Assembly: GCA_029938115.1 (NCBI GenBank)
Contig: JAPYOP010000009.1
Span: 4,989 to 68,988 of the forward strand
DNA length: 64,000 bases
Source of the DNA: Colwellia sp.
GTDB lineage: Bacteria; Pseudomonadota; Gammaproteobacteria; Enterobacterales; Alteromonadaceae
Reading direction: 5' to 3'
Positions within the stretch are counted from its first letter, which is position 1; every line of letters begins with the position of its first letter. The notes below the pieces were generated by a model, which saw only the letters and a program-made list of their open reading frames with translations, did no database searches and was not told where the DNA came from. Positions 1-8,514 of the stretch are shown piece after piece. A program made the translations under genes and the position numbers.

Positions 1-21
1 AGAATAATTAACAAATAGTTT

Positions 22-61
22 AATAACTAAATAACTAAATAACTAAATAACTAAACAATTA
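22..61. repeat. Octamer tandem repeat upstream of first sulfatase
   Basis: Four perfect head-to-tail copies of AATAACTA fill 22-53, and a degenerate fifth copy (AACAATTA) fills 54-61. The array ends just before the ribosome-binding site (AAGAAGAG) of the sulfatase that starts at 77. It may be a slippage-prone leader or simple low-complexity sequence. No promoter is clear in bases 1-76, so the operon may begin further left. Confidence 0.8.
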
Positions 62-76
62 AAGAAGAGTATAAAA

Positions 77-1597
77 GTGAATAAACCAACATTTTTAAAA
101 GCAAAACTGGTCGGTGTGTTTATTGCCATGGCTTTTTCAGTAAACCTATTTGCTGAGCCGATGGGAGATGATAAAGCTAAAAAGCCAAATATAGTCTTTA
201 TTGCTATTGATGATATGAATGATTGGGTCGGCTATATGGGGGGGCATCCTCAAGCGATGACACCTAATATGGATAAGTTGGCAAATGAAGGTGTAGCATT
301 TATGAACGCCCACAGTGTTGCGCCGGGGTGTTCGCCAAGCAGAAATGCTTTGTTGTATGGTGTTGAGCCATATAATTCGGGGTTATATCCGTTTTATGAA
401 TTTGATCTTCATAAACAGCTTAAACAAAAATACACAAGCTTACCCACGTTATTAAAGAACAACGGCTATAACACTTATGGATCGGGTAAAATTCATCATG
501 GAAAAGAATATGGTGAAACAGAATGGACAGGTTATTTAGATGCTGACCACCAACCAAAAACGTTTGCCAAAGATAAAGGTTTCGCTACAAACAAAAAAAA
601 TTCATTCAGGCCAACAACTAACCCATACAAAGAGATGTTTGATCATCAAGTAGCGTCATACGGTATTGATGTTATTAAAAATAAACAAAAAAATGATAAG
701 CCATACTTTGCTGCAATTGGTTTGGTAAAACCCCATTTACCTTTTGATTGTCCCGTAGATCTTTATGATGCTTTACCTGAAAATATTACTCCACCAGCCT
801 TATTAGAAAGTGATCTAAATGATATTGGTAAAGAAGGTAATAGCATGCGCCGCGCAGGCGATGATAAAAAATTTACCGCGAAAAACCAGTGGGGCGACGT
901 AAGAAAAGCGTATTTATCATGCATTGCTTGGGCTGATTATAATGTGGGCAGAATATTAGCTGCAGTTGAACAAAGCCCTGAAGCAGACAATACCATCGTT
1001 ATCTTATGGTCTGATCATGGCTATCATTTAGGTGAAAAGAAATCATTCAAAAAGTTTACCTTGTGGGAAGAAGCTAATCGTGTGCCTTTTATCATTCACG
1101 ACAGAAGAGAAAAAGAAATTGTTCAAGGGCGTAAAGTTACCCAAGCAGTAACGCTAATAAATGTTTATAGAACTTTGGCAGAAATGGCAGGCATAAAAGC
1201 GCCTGACTATGTGGATGGCAATAGTTTAGTGCCGCAGTTATTAAATCAATCATCTCCCGTTTTAGCGCCCGCTATTGCGAGTTGGGGGCGTGGTAATTAC
1301 GCGGTACGTACTGAAAACTGGCGATTTATTCAATACTTTGATGGAGCACAAGAGCTTTATAATCATCAAAACGATAACAACGAATGGCATAATTTGGCCA
1401 AACTACCTGAATACAAAGCTAAGGTTGACGAATTATCGGCTTTATTGCCAAAAAATGAAGCACCTACGGTGGAAGAGTATATTTCACAATGGAGTATTTT
1501 CGGTGCGGATAGAGCCCGTCTAAAAAATGACTCAGCTAAACAATCAAAAAAGCAAAATAAGAAGAAAAAGAAGAATAAAAAAAATAAGGTAAAATAA
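77..1597 (+). CDS. Secreted sulfatase (S1 family, iduronate-2-sulfatase-like)
   Basis: This is a type I sulfatase expected to remove sulfate esters from a polysaccharide in the periplasm or outside the cell. It has an N-terminal signal peptide (cleavage near residue 26), a metal-binding IDDMND segment near residues 44-49, and the formylglycine signature C-S-P-S-R at 85-89, whose Cys would be converted to formylglycine. A second metal motif, SDHGYHLGEK, lies in the C-terminal half. The length of 506 aa is normal for S1. The start is GTG, preceded by AAGAAGAG. The last 20 residues are unusually basic, with about 13 lysines, in a low-complexity K/N tail. The stop codon overlaps the start of the next gene (TAATG). 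It opens a nine-gene co-directional run of polysaccharide-degrading genes. The exact sulfate position attacked cannot be told from sequence. No sulfatase-maturing enzyme is in the window. Confidence 0.9.
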   Translation: MNKPTFLKAKLVGVFIAMAFSVNLFAEPMGDDKAKKPNIVFIAIDDMNDWVGYMGGHPQAMTPNMDKLANEGVAFMNAHSVAPGCSPSRNALLYGVEPYNSGLYPFYEFDLHKQLKQKYTSLPTLLKNNGYNTYGSGKIHHGKEYGETEWTGYLDADHQPKTFAKDKGFATNKKNSFRPTTNPYKEMFDHQVASYGIDVIKNKQKNDKPYFAAIGLVKPHLPFDCPVDLYDALPENITPPALLESDLNDIGKEGNSMRRAGDDKKFTAKNQWGDVRKAYLSCIAWADYNVGRILAAVEQSPEADNTIVILWSDHGYHLGEKKSFKKFTLWEEANRVPFIIHDRREKEIVQGRKVTQAVTLINVYRTLAEMAGIKAPDYVDGNSLVPQLLNQSSPVLAPAIASWGRGNYAVRTENWRFIQYFDGAQELYNHQNDNNEWHNLAKLPEYKAKVDELSALLPKNEAPTVEEYISQWSIFGADRARLKNDSAKQSKKQNKKKKKNKKNKVK

Positions 1598-2580
1598 TGA
1601 ATAAATACTTTTCATGTTTTTTATTAACCCTAGTACTCGCGAGCATTTTGTTTGGTTGTACTAGCAAGCAAGAGGTTGCCTTTAAACATATTGGCAACCC
1701 GTTAATTCGTCACATGTATACGGCGGATCCGTCTGCTCGTGTATTCGACGGTAAATTATACCTATATACCTCTCACGATAGAGATGACACCAATCATCAG
1801 CAGCACTTTGATATGACTGATTGGCACGTTTTCTCAACCAGTAATTTGACTGATTGGCTTGATCACGGTGCTTTTTTTGGTCTTGATGATATTGAATGGG
1901 CTTCGAAGCAAGCATGGGCACCAGATGCGGTTATGCGTAACGGTAAGTATTATTTTTATTACCCAGTAGAGCAGGCCAAGATTGGCGTTGCGGTAAGTGA
2001 TTCACCTGTAGCTGGTTTTAAAGATCCGTTGGGAAAGCCACTTATTGATAAAACAGGCAATGAAAAGGTTGTCGGACGAGAGCCGATAGACCCAGTAATA
2101 TTAATCGATGATGACGGACAAGCTTATATGTATTTTGGTTGTCGTGACGCTAGGGTAGTAAAGCTCAAAGACAACATGATAGAACTTGATGGCAACATTC
2201 AACCCGTTCAGATTAATGGTATTGACCATTTTACTGAAAAAAGCGGTGGTGGTTGGTATGGCGAAGGTCCTTGGGTATTCAAGCGTGGTAAATACTATTA
2301 CTACATGTATTCAAACGGCTGGGAAAAAAACACCACTTTAGTTTATGCCATAGCAACTCAGCCGCAAGGTCCATTTGAGTTTGTCGGTGAAGTTATGACA
2401 CCTGTTGGTGCTGGCACCAGTCACGGTTCTATTACTGAGTTTAACGATAAGTGGTATGTGTTTTATCACAGTAAATTGTTATCAAACCAAGGTAAGCAAC
2501 GCTCAGTGCATTTTGATGAAATATTCTTTGATAAAGGTGGGAAAATTATACCGTTTCAATATAAAAATAAAAAATTATGA
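1597..2580 (+). CDS. GH43-family glycosidase lipoprotein
   Basis: A five-bladed beta-propeller glycosidase of family GH43, whose members include arabinofuranosidases, xylosidases and galactosidases. It has a lipoprotein signal peptide with lipobox L-F-G-C (Cys21). The expected acidic residues are visible: Asp44 in T-A-D-P-S as likely base, Asp165 in I-D-P-V as pKa modulator, and Glu223 in Y-G-E-G-P as likely acid. The length of 327 aa is a bare catalytic domain with no binding module. Its ATG overlaps the stop of the upstream sulfatase, and its own stop overlaps the next gene, so translation is probably coupled. Arabinose or galactose removal fits the context, but substrate specificity is not readable from sequence. 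Confidence 0.85.
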   Translation: MNKYFSCFLLTLVLASILFGCTSKQEVAFKHIGNPLIRHMYTADPSARVFDGKLYLYTSHDRDDTNHQQHFDMTDWHVFSTSNLTDWLDHGAFFGLDDIEWASKQAWAPDAVMRNGKYYFYYPVEQAKIGVAVSDSPVAGFKDPLGKPLIDKTGNEKVVGREPIDPVILIDDDGQAYMYFGCRDARVVKLKDNMIELDGNIQPVQINGIDHFTEKSGGGWYGEGPWVFKRGKYYYYMYSNGWEKNTTLVYAIATQPQGPFEFVGEVMTPVGAGTSHGSITEFNDKWYVFYHSKLLSNQGKQRSVHFDEIFFDKGGKIIPFQYKNKKL

Positions 2581-3296
2581 GTAGACTTTTATTTTCTTTA
2601 ACACTTCTATTGTTTGCACTACCAGTATACGCACAAAAAGTGTTTGTGTTTTCAGGAGCAAAAGATCCTGTTACTGATATTTCTAGCAAGGTGATAGTTG
2701 AAGCCTATAATCGCATTGGTTTTGATGTCCAAATTGAACAATTTCCCTCGGCACGATCACTTGCAATGGCTAATGAGGGTACAGTTGATGGCGAGGTTGG
2801 TCGCATAGAAGGAATTGAAAGTGTCTACCAAAATTTATTAAGGGTACCTGTTGCTATTAATGTTGTTGAAGGTGTAGTTTTTACGAAAAAAGATATTGAT
2901 TGTTTTCCTAATTGGCAAGCTTTAAAGCCATATGTTATTGGCATTAAGCGAGGAGATATTTTTATCGAAAATGGGACAAAAGGTATGCAAGTAATACCTG
3001 TTGCGAACAGTAACCAATTATTTAAGATGTTAGACAAAGAACGAACAGATGTTGTGGTATTAGCTAAATTAACAGGTTTAAGTCAACTTGAAAAACGTGG
3101 CATTAAAGGTATAAAGATGTGTGAGTCAGCTATTTCTCAAGTGTATTTATATCACTATTTGCATGAAGATAATGCCTCTCTTATTCCTACTCTAACCAAA
3201 GCACTTAAAGAAATGGAAGCCGAAGGTCGAATTAAAGACATTAGAAAAACTGCAATAAGCAGGCTTCTAGCAAGAGAAAAAAATGAAAAAATTTAG
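2577..3296 (+). CDS. Orphan periplasmic solute-binding protein (family 3-like)
   Basis: A secreted 239-aa protein with a clear signal peptide (MSRLLFSLTLLLFALPVYA, then Q). It resembles the bacterial extracellular solute-binding family 3 fold: two-lobe size, and a segment V-D-G-E-V-G-R-I-E typical of the first lobe. No ABC permease or ATPase lies anywhere near it, so import by a cognate transporter is unsupported here. It overlaps the GH43 gene by 4 bp (ATGA) and the next sulfatase by 14 bp, so it belongs to the operon and is probably translationally coupled. It may bind a small ligand for sensing, or pair with a transporter elsewhere. The ligand is unknown. Confidence 0.7.
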   Translation: MSRLLFSLTLLLFALPVYAQKVFVFSGAKDPVTDISSKVIVEAYNRIGFDVQIEQFPSARSLAMANEGTVDGEVGRIEGIESVYQNLLRVPVAINVVEGVVFTKKDIDCFPNWQALKPYVIGIKRGDIFIENGTKGMQVIPVANSNQLFKMLDKERTDVVVLAKLTGLSQLEKRGIKGIKMCESAISQVYLYHYLHEDNASLIPTLTKALKEMEAEGRIKDIRKTAISRLLAREKNEKI

Positions 3297-4860
3297 TCAA
3301 ATAACATTAGTTTTCCTCTCAATGATAGTTAGCCACTTTGTGTTAGCAGCAGAGGTTGTAAAAGAAAAACCAGTCAATATTTTATTTATTATGGCAGATG
3401 ATCTTAATGACTTTATTGGTGTTATGAATAATAGCACAGGTGTTAAAACGCCAAATATTGATAAGTTAGCCGCACAAGCGACGCTGTTTACTAATGCACA
3501 TTCAAATGCGCCAATTTGTAGCCCGTCAAGAGCTAGCCTATTTTCTGGTATACAGCCCCATGAGTCTGGTCAATATGCTTTTGGTAATTGGCGACAAAAT
3601 CCTATTCTGGCAAATTCAAGAACGATTATGGAGCAACTTAGTTTTCATGGTTACCATAGCGCTGGTACCGGAAAGTTAACCCATCATCAATGGGCAAAAG
3701 CATGGGATGATTTCGGAATTAGACCCGATTACACTCCGTTAGCCTTTAATGGCAAAAAGCCCGTTGGACACCCTGACGTTCCGTTTCCTTATAACACTGA
3801 TATAGGGCCATTAGATTCAACCTTTATCCCGCTTTCAAAAGTACCCAATGTTAAGCCTACGGGTAATAAACCGGGTCATAATGGCTGGTATTATGGTGGT
3901 TTTAAGAAGCCATTTCGTTATGTAAATGAAACTGACAGAGATCCATTGCCAGATGAAATGTATGCCCAGTGGACTGTTGATAAACTGGCTGAATTTGAAA
4001 AAAACAAGCTTGAAAAACCATTCTTTTTAAGTGTCGGTTTTATTAGACCACACACACCATTAGTTGCTCCTGACAGGTTTTTTGAACTCTATCCATTAGC
4101 TGATATTAAGCTACCAGATTTTATTGACAAAGATGATGAAGATACTCATTTTGAAAGTTTGTATGCGCCTAAGTCGTCCTTAGGTAGAAAACATTACAAT
4201 ACGCTTATGGCATCATTTCGCTCAAAAGATGAAGCACTACGTAAATACTATCAAGCTTATATGGCCAGTATTAGTTTTATGGATGAGCAGGTGGGTAAAG
4301 TCTTAGACGCCTTAAATAACAGTATTTATAAAGACAATACCATCGTCGTTTTTACCTCTGATCATGGATATAACTTAGGTGAAAAGAACAACTTATTTAA
4401 AAATAATCTCTGGCAACGTTCAACGCAAGTGCCTATGATTATTTTTGATCCCCGTACTAAGAAAAAACAAACCATTTCAGAGCCCGTAAGTTTAATTGAC
4501 TTATACCCAACCTTTGTCGATTACGCCAATGTAAAAGGGGACAATCGCAAAAATGATAAAGGATTACCAATAAGCGGTTCATCCCTTAAACCATTAATCG
4601 AAGGGCAAGAAAATCTTGTAGATACCAAAGAGCGCTTCGCTTTAACCGTTGTGAAATTGTGGGGGGGAAAGGGGGCGAAAAGTTTTTCAATTAGAACGAA
4701 AGACTGGCGCTACATCAAATACGGCAATAACAAAGAAGAGCTGTATTACAACAATGTTGATCCCAATGAAATCGTTAATTTAACAGACAACCTTCAATAC
4801 GCTGCTGTTAAAGCACAATTAAAAAGCAAACTTGAGCAAGCAACTAAAAATGCTAAATAG
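3283..4860 (+). CDS. Secreted sulfatase (S1 family)
   Basis: A second type I sulfatase of 525 aa with an N-terminal signal peptide ending near L-A-A (residue 23). The N-terminal metal motif is A-D-D-L-N-D (38-43), and the formylglycine signature is C-S-P-S-R at 79-83. A later T-S-D-H-G-Y-N-L-G-E-K segment carries the second metal-binding pair. It resembles the first sulfatase in the DD-x-ND motif (iduronate-2-sulfatase-like) but is clearly divergent, so it probably acts on a different sulfate position or linkage. It overlaps the solute-binding gene by 14 bp. A 43-bp gap separates it from the downstream SGNH hydrolase. Confidence 0.9.
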   Translation: MKKFSQITLVFLSMIVSHFVLAAEVVKEKPVNILFIMADDLNDFIGVMNNSTGVKTPNIDKLAAQATLFTNAHSNAPICSPSRASLFSGIQPHESGQYAFGNWRQNPILANSRTIMEQLSFHGYHSAGTGKLTHHQWAKAWDDFGIRPDYTPLAFNGKKPVGHPDVPFPYNTDIGPLDSTFIPLSKVPNVKPTGNKPGHNGWYYGGFKKPFRYVNETDRDPLPDEMYAQWTVDKLAEFEKNKLEKPFFLSVGFIRPHTPLVAPDRFFELYPLADIKLPDFIDKDDEDTHFESLYAPKSSLGRKHYNTLMASFRSKDEALRKYYQAYMASISFMDEQVGKVLDALNNSIYKDNTIVVFTSDHGYNLGEKNNLFKNNLWQRSTQVPMIIFDPRTKKKQTISEPVSLIDLYPTFVDYANVKGDNRKNDKGLPISGSSLKPLIEGQENLVDTKERFALTVVKLWGGKGAKSFSIRTKDWRYIKYGNNKEELYYNNVDPNEIVNLTDNLQYAAVKAQLKSKLEQATKNAK

Positions 4861-4903
4861 TATTAATCAAATTTGTATAACTAAATAATAATAGGAAGAA
4901 TAG

Positions 4904-5623
4904 ATGAAAATTTTTTTACTGTGTTTAGTGCTGTTGTGCACCAGTTGCACGGCTTTAAAAGAACAACCGCTGTCGGTTTTACCCGAAGCTCAGTCGGAAG
5001 TTTGGGCGGTAAAATGGTGGCATCCACGACATGAAGAAAAAATAGCCCTGAAAGAAAAAATGGATAAAGTTGATCTGGTTTTCCTTGGCGATTCAATCAC
5101 TCACGCATGGGATAATAAAGGTAAAAAGGTCTGGGATGAATACTACAGTAGCCGTAATGCCTTAAATATTGGCTTTAGTGCTGACAGAACTGAGCACGTA
5201 TTATGGCGATTAAATCATGGTGCCATTGATGGCATCGATCCTAAACTGTTGGTTTTGATGATAGGAACTAATAACACAGGACATCGTCAGGATACCCCTG
5301 AAGATACTGCTTTGGGGATAAAAGAAATCCTCAATACCATTGAACATAAATTACCAAATACTAAAATATTGCTTTTAGCGATATTTCCTCGCGGTTCAAA
5401 CCTTGATGATCCATTACGTAAAATTAACGATGATATCAATAGCATTATCAAAAATTATCAAGACGAAGAACGCGTTTATTATTTAAACATTAATCATCTA
5501 TTTCTTGATGACAATGGTGTTCTTAGTAAGTCAGTGATGAGCGATTTATTACATCCAAATAAAGACCAATATATCGTATGGGCAAAAGCTATAGAGCCAA
5601 ATATCAAGGAGCTCATGCAATAG
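4904..5623 (+). CDS. SGNH/GDSL-family esterase lipoprotein
   Basis: A 239-aa esterase of the SGNH hydrolase superfamily, similar to PAF-acetylhydrolase-like proteins. The lipobox C-T-S-C gives a lipidated Cys15. The four blocks are present: G-D-S (62-64, nucleophile Ser64), a Gly in G-F-S-A-D, G-T-N-N, and a C-terminal D-L-L-H-P containing the catalytic Asp/His. In this operon it most likely removes acetyl or other acyl groups from the polysaccharide so that glycosidases can act. A good RBS (AGGAAGA) precedes its ATG. Exact ester specificity is unknown. Confidence 0.82.
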   Translation: MKIFLLCLVLLCTSCTALKEQPLSVLPEAQSEVWAVKWWHPRHEEKIALKEKMDKVDLVFLGDSITHAWDNKGKKVWDEYYSSRNALNIGFSADRTEHVLWRLNHGAIDGIDPKLLVLMIGTNNTGHRQDTPEDTALGIKEILNTIEHKLPNTKILLLAIFPRGSNLDDPLRKINDDINSIIKNYQDEERVYYLNINHLFLDDNGVLSKSVMSDLLHPNKDQYIVWAKAIEPNIKELMQ

Positions 5624-5711
5624 TATAGCTCGAATAAGAATATTTAACGCTCAGATAAAGACAGCCTAAAAAGCAATTTAAACCAAATAAGAATAACGAG
5701 GGTAAAAAATC

Positions 5712-7259
5712 ATGACAAAAAAACTATTCATCAGTGGTGTGATCACTATGCTGTTGACTGCATGTGGCGTAGACCAATCCAGCAAGGTAAGTACTTTAGA
5801 TAGCGATCTTAAAGAAAATAAGCCCAATGTAGTTATTTTCTATGTAGATGACCTAGGGTTTGGCGACATCAGCAGCTATGGGATGACTGCAGCTAAAACA
5901 CCGAATGTTGATGCCTTAGCTAATGAAGGTATTCGCTTCACGGATGCACATAGCTCAGCAGCAACCTGTACTCCGTCACGTTATTCTTTATTAACTGGCC
6001 AATATGCCTTTAGAAATAATGCGGCTATTTTACCGGGTGATGCGCCACTTATCATTGATCATACTAAACCAACGCTGCCAAAAATGTTTAAACGAGCGGG
6101 ATATAAAACTGCAGTAGTTGGCAAATGGCATTTAGGCTTAGGGGATGGTTTTGTAGATTGGAATAAATCAGTAAAACCAGGCCCTTTAGAATTAGGCTTT
6201 GATTATAGCTTTTTGATGCCAGCGACCGGCGATAGAGTACCAACGGTTTACTTAGAGAACCATCATGTGGTTAATTTGGATACCAATGAACCTATTACAG
6301 TGAGTTATGAAAAACGCATTGGTCAACGTCCTGTTGGCACTGAGAACCCTGAGTTATTAAAGCAAAAGGCTGATTTACAGCACAGTGCCACCATAGTAAA
6401 CGGCATTAGCCGTATTGGCTGGATGGCTGGCGGTAAAGAAGCTGAGTGGGTAGATGAAGATTTTCCCTTTGTATTTACTGACAAAGCCATAGAGTTTATT
6501 CAATCGGCAAAAGATGAGCCGTTTATGTTGTTCTTTCCATTTCATGATATTCACGTACCACGAGTACCAAACGCATTATTTGCTGGAAAATCAGGCATGG
6601 GACCAAGAGGCGATGCCATTTTACAGATGGACTGGATGACAGGTCGCATTGTTGATGAACTAAAAAAACTAGGTTTGTATGACAATACCCTGATTATTTT
6701 CTCAAGTGACAATGGTCCGGTTATGGACGACGGTTATGCTGACATGGCTGAAGAGATGCGTGGTGACCATGATCCTTCTGGTGGTTATCGAGGCGGAAAA
6801 TATAGTGCCTATGAAGCAGGAACTCGCGTTCCAATGATTGTCACTTTTCCAAATGGTCTAAAAAATAAAGGCGACAGTTCAGCATTAATTAGCCATATTG
6901 ACTTGTATCGAACATTATCTGAGTTTGTTGGATTGGAGCTTGTCAAAGGAGAAGCAATCGATAGTAAGAATATATTGTCTGCTTTGTTAGATGCAAAAGC
7001 AAAGGGTAGGGATGAGATGTTAGAAGAGTCTTTTACTCTGTCGTTACGAAGTGGAAAGTGGAAATATATCGCGCCTTTTAATGGTACAACACCAGAATGG
7101 TTAGCCAATAAAACGGCTATCGAAAATGGCTTGAAAACTACACCTCAATTGTTTGATATTACCAATGATTGGCAGGAAAAAGTGAATTTAGCTCCTGGAT
7201 ATCCTGAGGTGGTTGAGCGCTTACAACAGCGTATTGAAGCAATCAAAGAAATGCATTAA
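5712..7259 (+). CDS. Sulfatase lipoprotein (arylsulfatase-like S1)
   Basis: A 515-aa type I sulfatase of the arylsulfatase-like type. The lipobox L-T-A-C gives a lipidated Cys18, so the enzyme is membrane-anchored. The metal motif is Y-V-D-D-L-G-F-G-D near residues 45-53, the formylglycine signature is C-T-P-S-R at 86-90, and G-K-W-H-L-G lies in the region that holds a conserved Lys/His in S1 enzymes. It follows an 88-bp gap and a GAGGGTAA ribosome-binding site. Its sequence type (DDLGFGD) differs from the two upstream sulfatases (DDMND, DDLND), which suggests action on a different sulfate. Confidence 0.9.
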   Translation: MTKKLFISGVITMLLTACGVDQSSKVSTLDSDLKENKPNVVIFYVDDLGFGDISSYGMTAAKTPNVDALANEGIRFTDAHSSAATCTPSRYSLLTGQYAFRNNAAILPGDAPLIIDHTKPTLPKMFKRAGYKTAVVGKWHLGLGDGFVDWNKSVKPGPLELGFDYSFLMPATGDRVPTVYLENHHVVNLDTNEPITVSYEKRIGQRPVGTENPELLKQKADLQHSATIVNGISRIGWMAGGKEAEWVDEDFPFVFTDKAIEFIQSAKDEPFMLFFPFHDIHVPRVPNALFAGKSGMGPRGDAILQMDWMTGRIVDELKKLGLYDNTLIIFSSDNGPVMDDGYADMAEEMRGDHDPSGGYRGGKYSAYEAGTRVPMIVTFPNGLKNKGDSSALISHIDLYRTLSEFVGLELVKGEAIDSKNILSALLDAKAKGRDEMLEESFTLSLRSGKWKYIAPFNGTTPEWLANKTAIENGLKTTPQLFDITNDWQEKVNLAPGYPEVVERLQQRIEAIKEMH

Positions 7260-7275
7260 GCATGGGGCTAATTTA

Positions 7276-8472
7276 ATGACTAAAATGTTTAGACAATATC
7301 GAATAGTCGCTAATATTAGCGTTATTCTTGTTTTTGTTTTTTCAACACTCTTAGTTAAAGCCAAAGAGCAAGCCTCAAAGCAAAAAGCAGACTTTAATCC
7401 CGGAAAAATATGGCATGACAATAATGGTGTTCATATTAACGCGCATGGTGGCGGAGTATTGCATCATAAAGGGCAATACTATTGGTTTGGTGAGCACAAA
7501 ATTGCCGGATCAGAGGGAAACAAAGCGCATGTAGGGGTGCATGTTTATAGCTCAAGCAATCTAACAAGCTGGAAAGATGCTGGAATTGCACTCAAAGTGT
7601 CTGATGATCCTAGTAGTGATATTGTTAAAGGTTCGGTCATTGAACGCCCTAAAGTGGTTTATAACAAGCAAACCGGCAAATTTGTCATGTGGTTTCATCT
7701 TGAGTTAAAAGGGCAAGGATACAAAGCCGCGCGCACTGGCGTTGCGGTGTCAGATAAACCAACAGGCCCTTACCTATTTATCAAAAGTTTGCGTCCTAAT
7801 GCAAAGACTTATCCGATGAATATTAGTAAAGCAGAAAAGCAAGCGGTAGGCTTGTTACTGAAAGGGCAAGAACTGCCAGAAACACTTGCCAGTAACATTG
7901 ACAATTTAGCCGTGCTTAAGGTTTTTGCTCGTGATTTTTCTGGTGGTCAAATGGCGCGTGATATGACGGTGTACGTGGATAAAGACGATAAGGCTTATCA
8001 AGTTTATTCTTCTGAAGAGAACTTAACGTTACATGTCTCTTTGTTAAGCGATGATTATCTTTCACATACAGGAATTTATACTCGATTGCACCCTGGAGGG
8101 AGAAACGAAGCACCCGCTGTCGCTTATCATCAGGGTAAATATTATTTACTAACTTCCGGGCTCTCGGGCTGGCGTCCAAATCCAGCGAGACAATATGTAG
8201 CAGAGCAAATAATGGGCCCTTGGAAAAAACTAAGTAATCCTACTACAGGCGTAAACGCTCAAAACAACTTTGGCCCAGAAAAGACCTTTGGTGGGCAAAG
8301 TACCTTTTTGTTAGAACGATACGATCAGCCCGGCCAATTCATTGCCATGTTCGACATCTGGCGACCTAAAAATGCCATTGATGGTCGTTATATCTGGCTG
8401 CCTGTTGAATTTAAAAATGGCGCTATGTTTATCAAATGGCAAGAGAATTGGCAACTAAATGCTTTTGAGTAA
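7276..8472 (+). CDS. GH43 enzyme resembling exo-beta-1,3-galactanases
   Basis: A 398-aa secreted GH43-type beta-propeller. The reading frame is open from 7213, but ATG at 7276 is preferred: it follows the upstream stop, has GGGG at 7264-7267, and begins a hydrophobic signal segment. The motif set resembles exo-beta-1,3-galactanases of GH43 subfamily 24: N-A-H-G-G-G (55-60) with Y-Y-W-F-G-E, E-R-P-K (Glu123), N-E-A-P (Glu278, candidate acid), S-G-W-R-P-N-P, G-G-Q-S (Gln341, candidate base in place of the usual Asp), and a late W-R-P / R-Y-I-W pair. That family removes galactose from beta-1,3-galactan and can bypass side branches. A Lys/Glu-rich insertion at about 165-215 appears extra. The subfamily call is by memory of motifs and could also be a neighbouring GH43 subfamily. 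Confidence 0.72.
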   Translation: MTKMFRQYRIVANISVILVFVFSTLLVKAKEQASKQKADFNPGKIWHDNNGVHINAHGGGVLHHKGQYYWFGEHKIAGSEGNKAHVGVHVYSSSNLTSWKDAGIALKVSDDPSSDIVKGSVIERPKVVYNKQTGKFVMWFHLELKGQGYKAARTGVAVSDKPTGPYLFIKSLRPNAKTYPMNISKAEKQAVGLLLKGQELPETLASNIDNLAVLKVFARDFSGGQMARDMTVYVDKDDKAYQVYSSEENLTLHVSLLSDDYLSHTGIYTRLHPGGRNEAPAVAYHQGKYYLLTSGLSGWRPNPARQYVAEQIMGPWKKLSNPTTGVNAQNNFGPEKTFGGQSTFLLERYDQPGQFIAMFDIWRPKNAIDGRYIWLPVEFKNGAMFIKWQENWQLNAFE

Positions 8473-8514
8473 ATTTATGTTTCAGCACACTGCAAAATTG
8501 GAAGTATTAATAAA

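Noticed and set aside
22-61. CRISPR-like array from the octamer repeat
   Set aside because: Units are 8 bp with no spacers; a simple tandem repeat.
7213-7275. Extended N-terminus of the GH43_24-like protein
   Set aside because: It would overlap the upstream sulfatase and place a non-signal segment before a good signal peptide at 7276.
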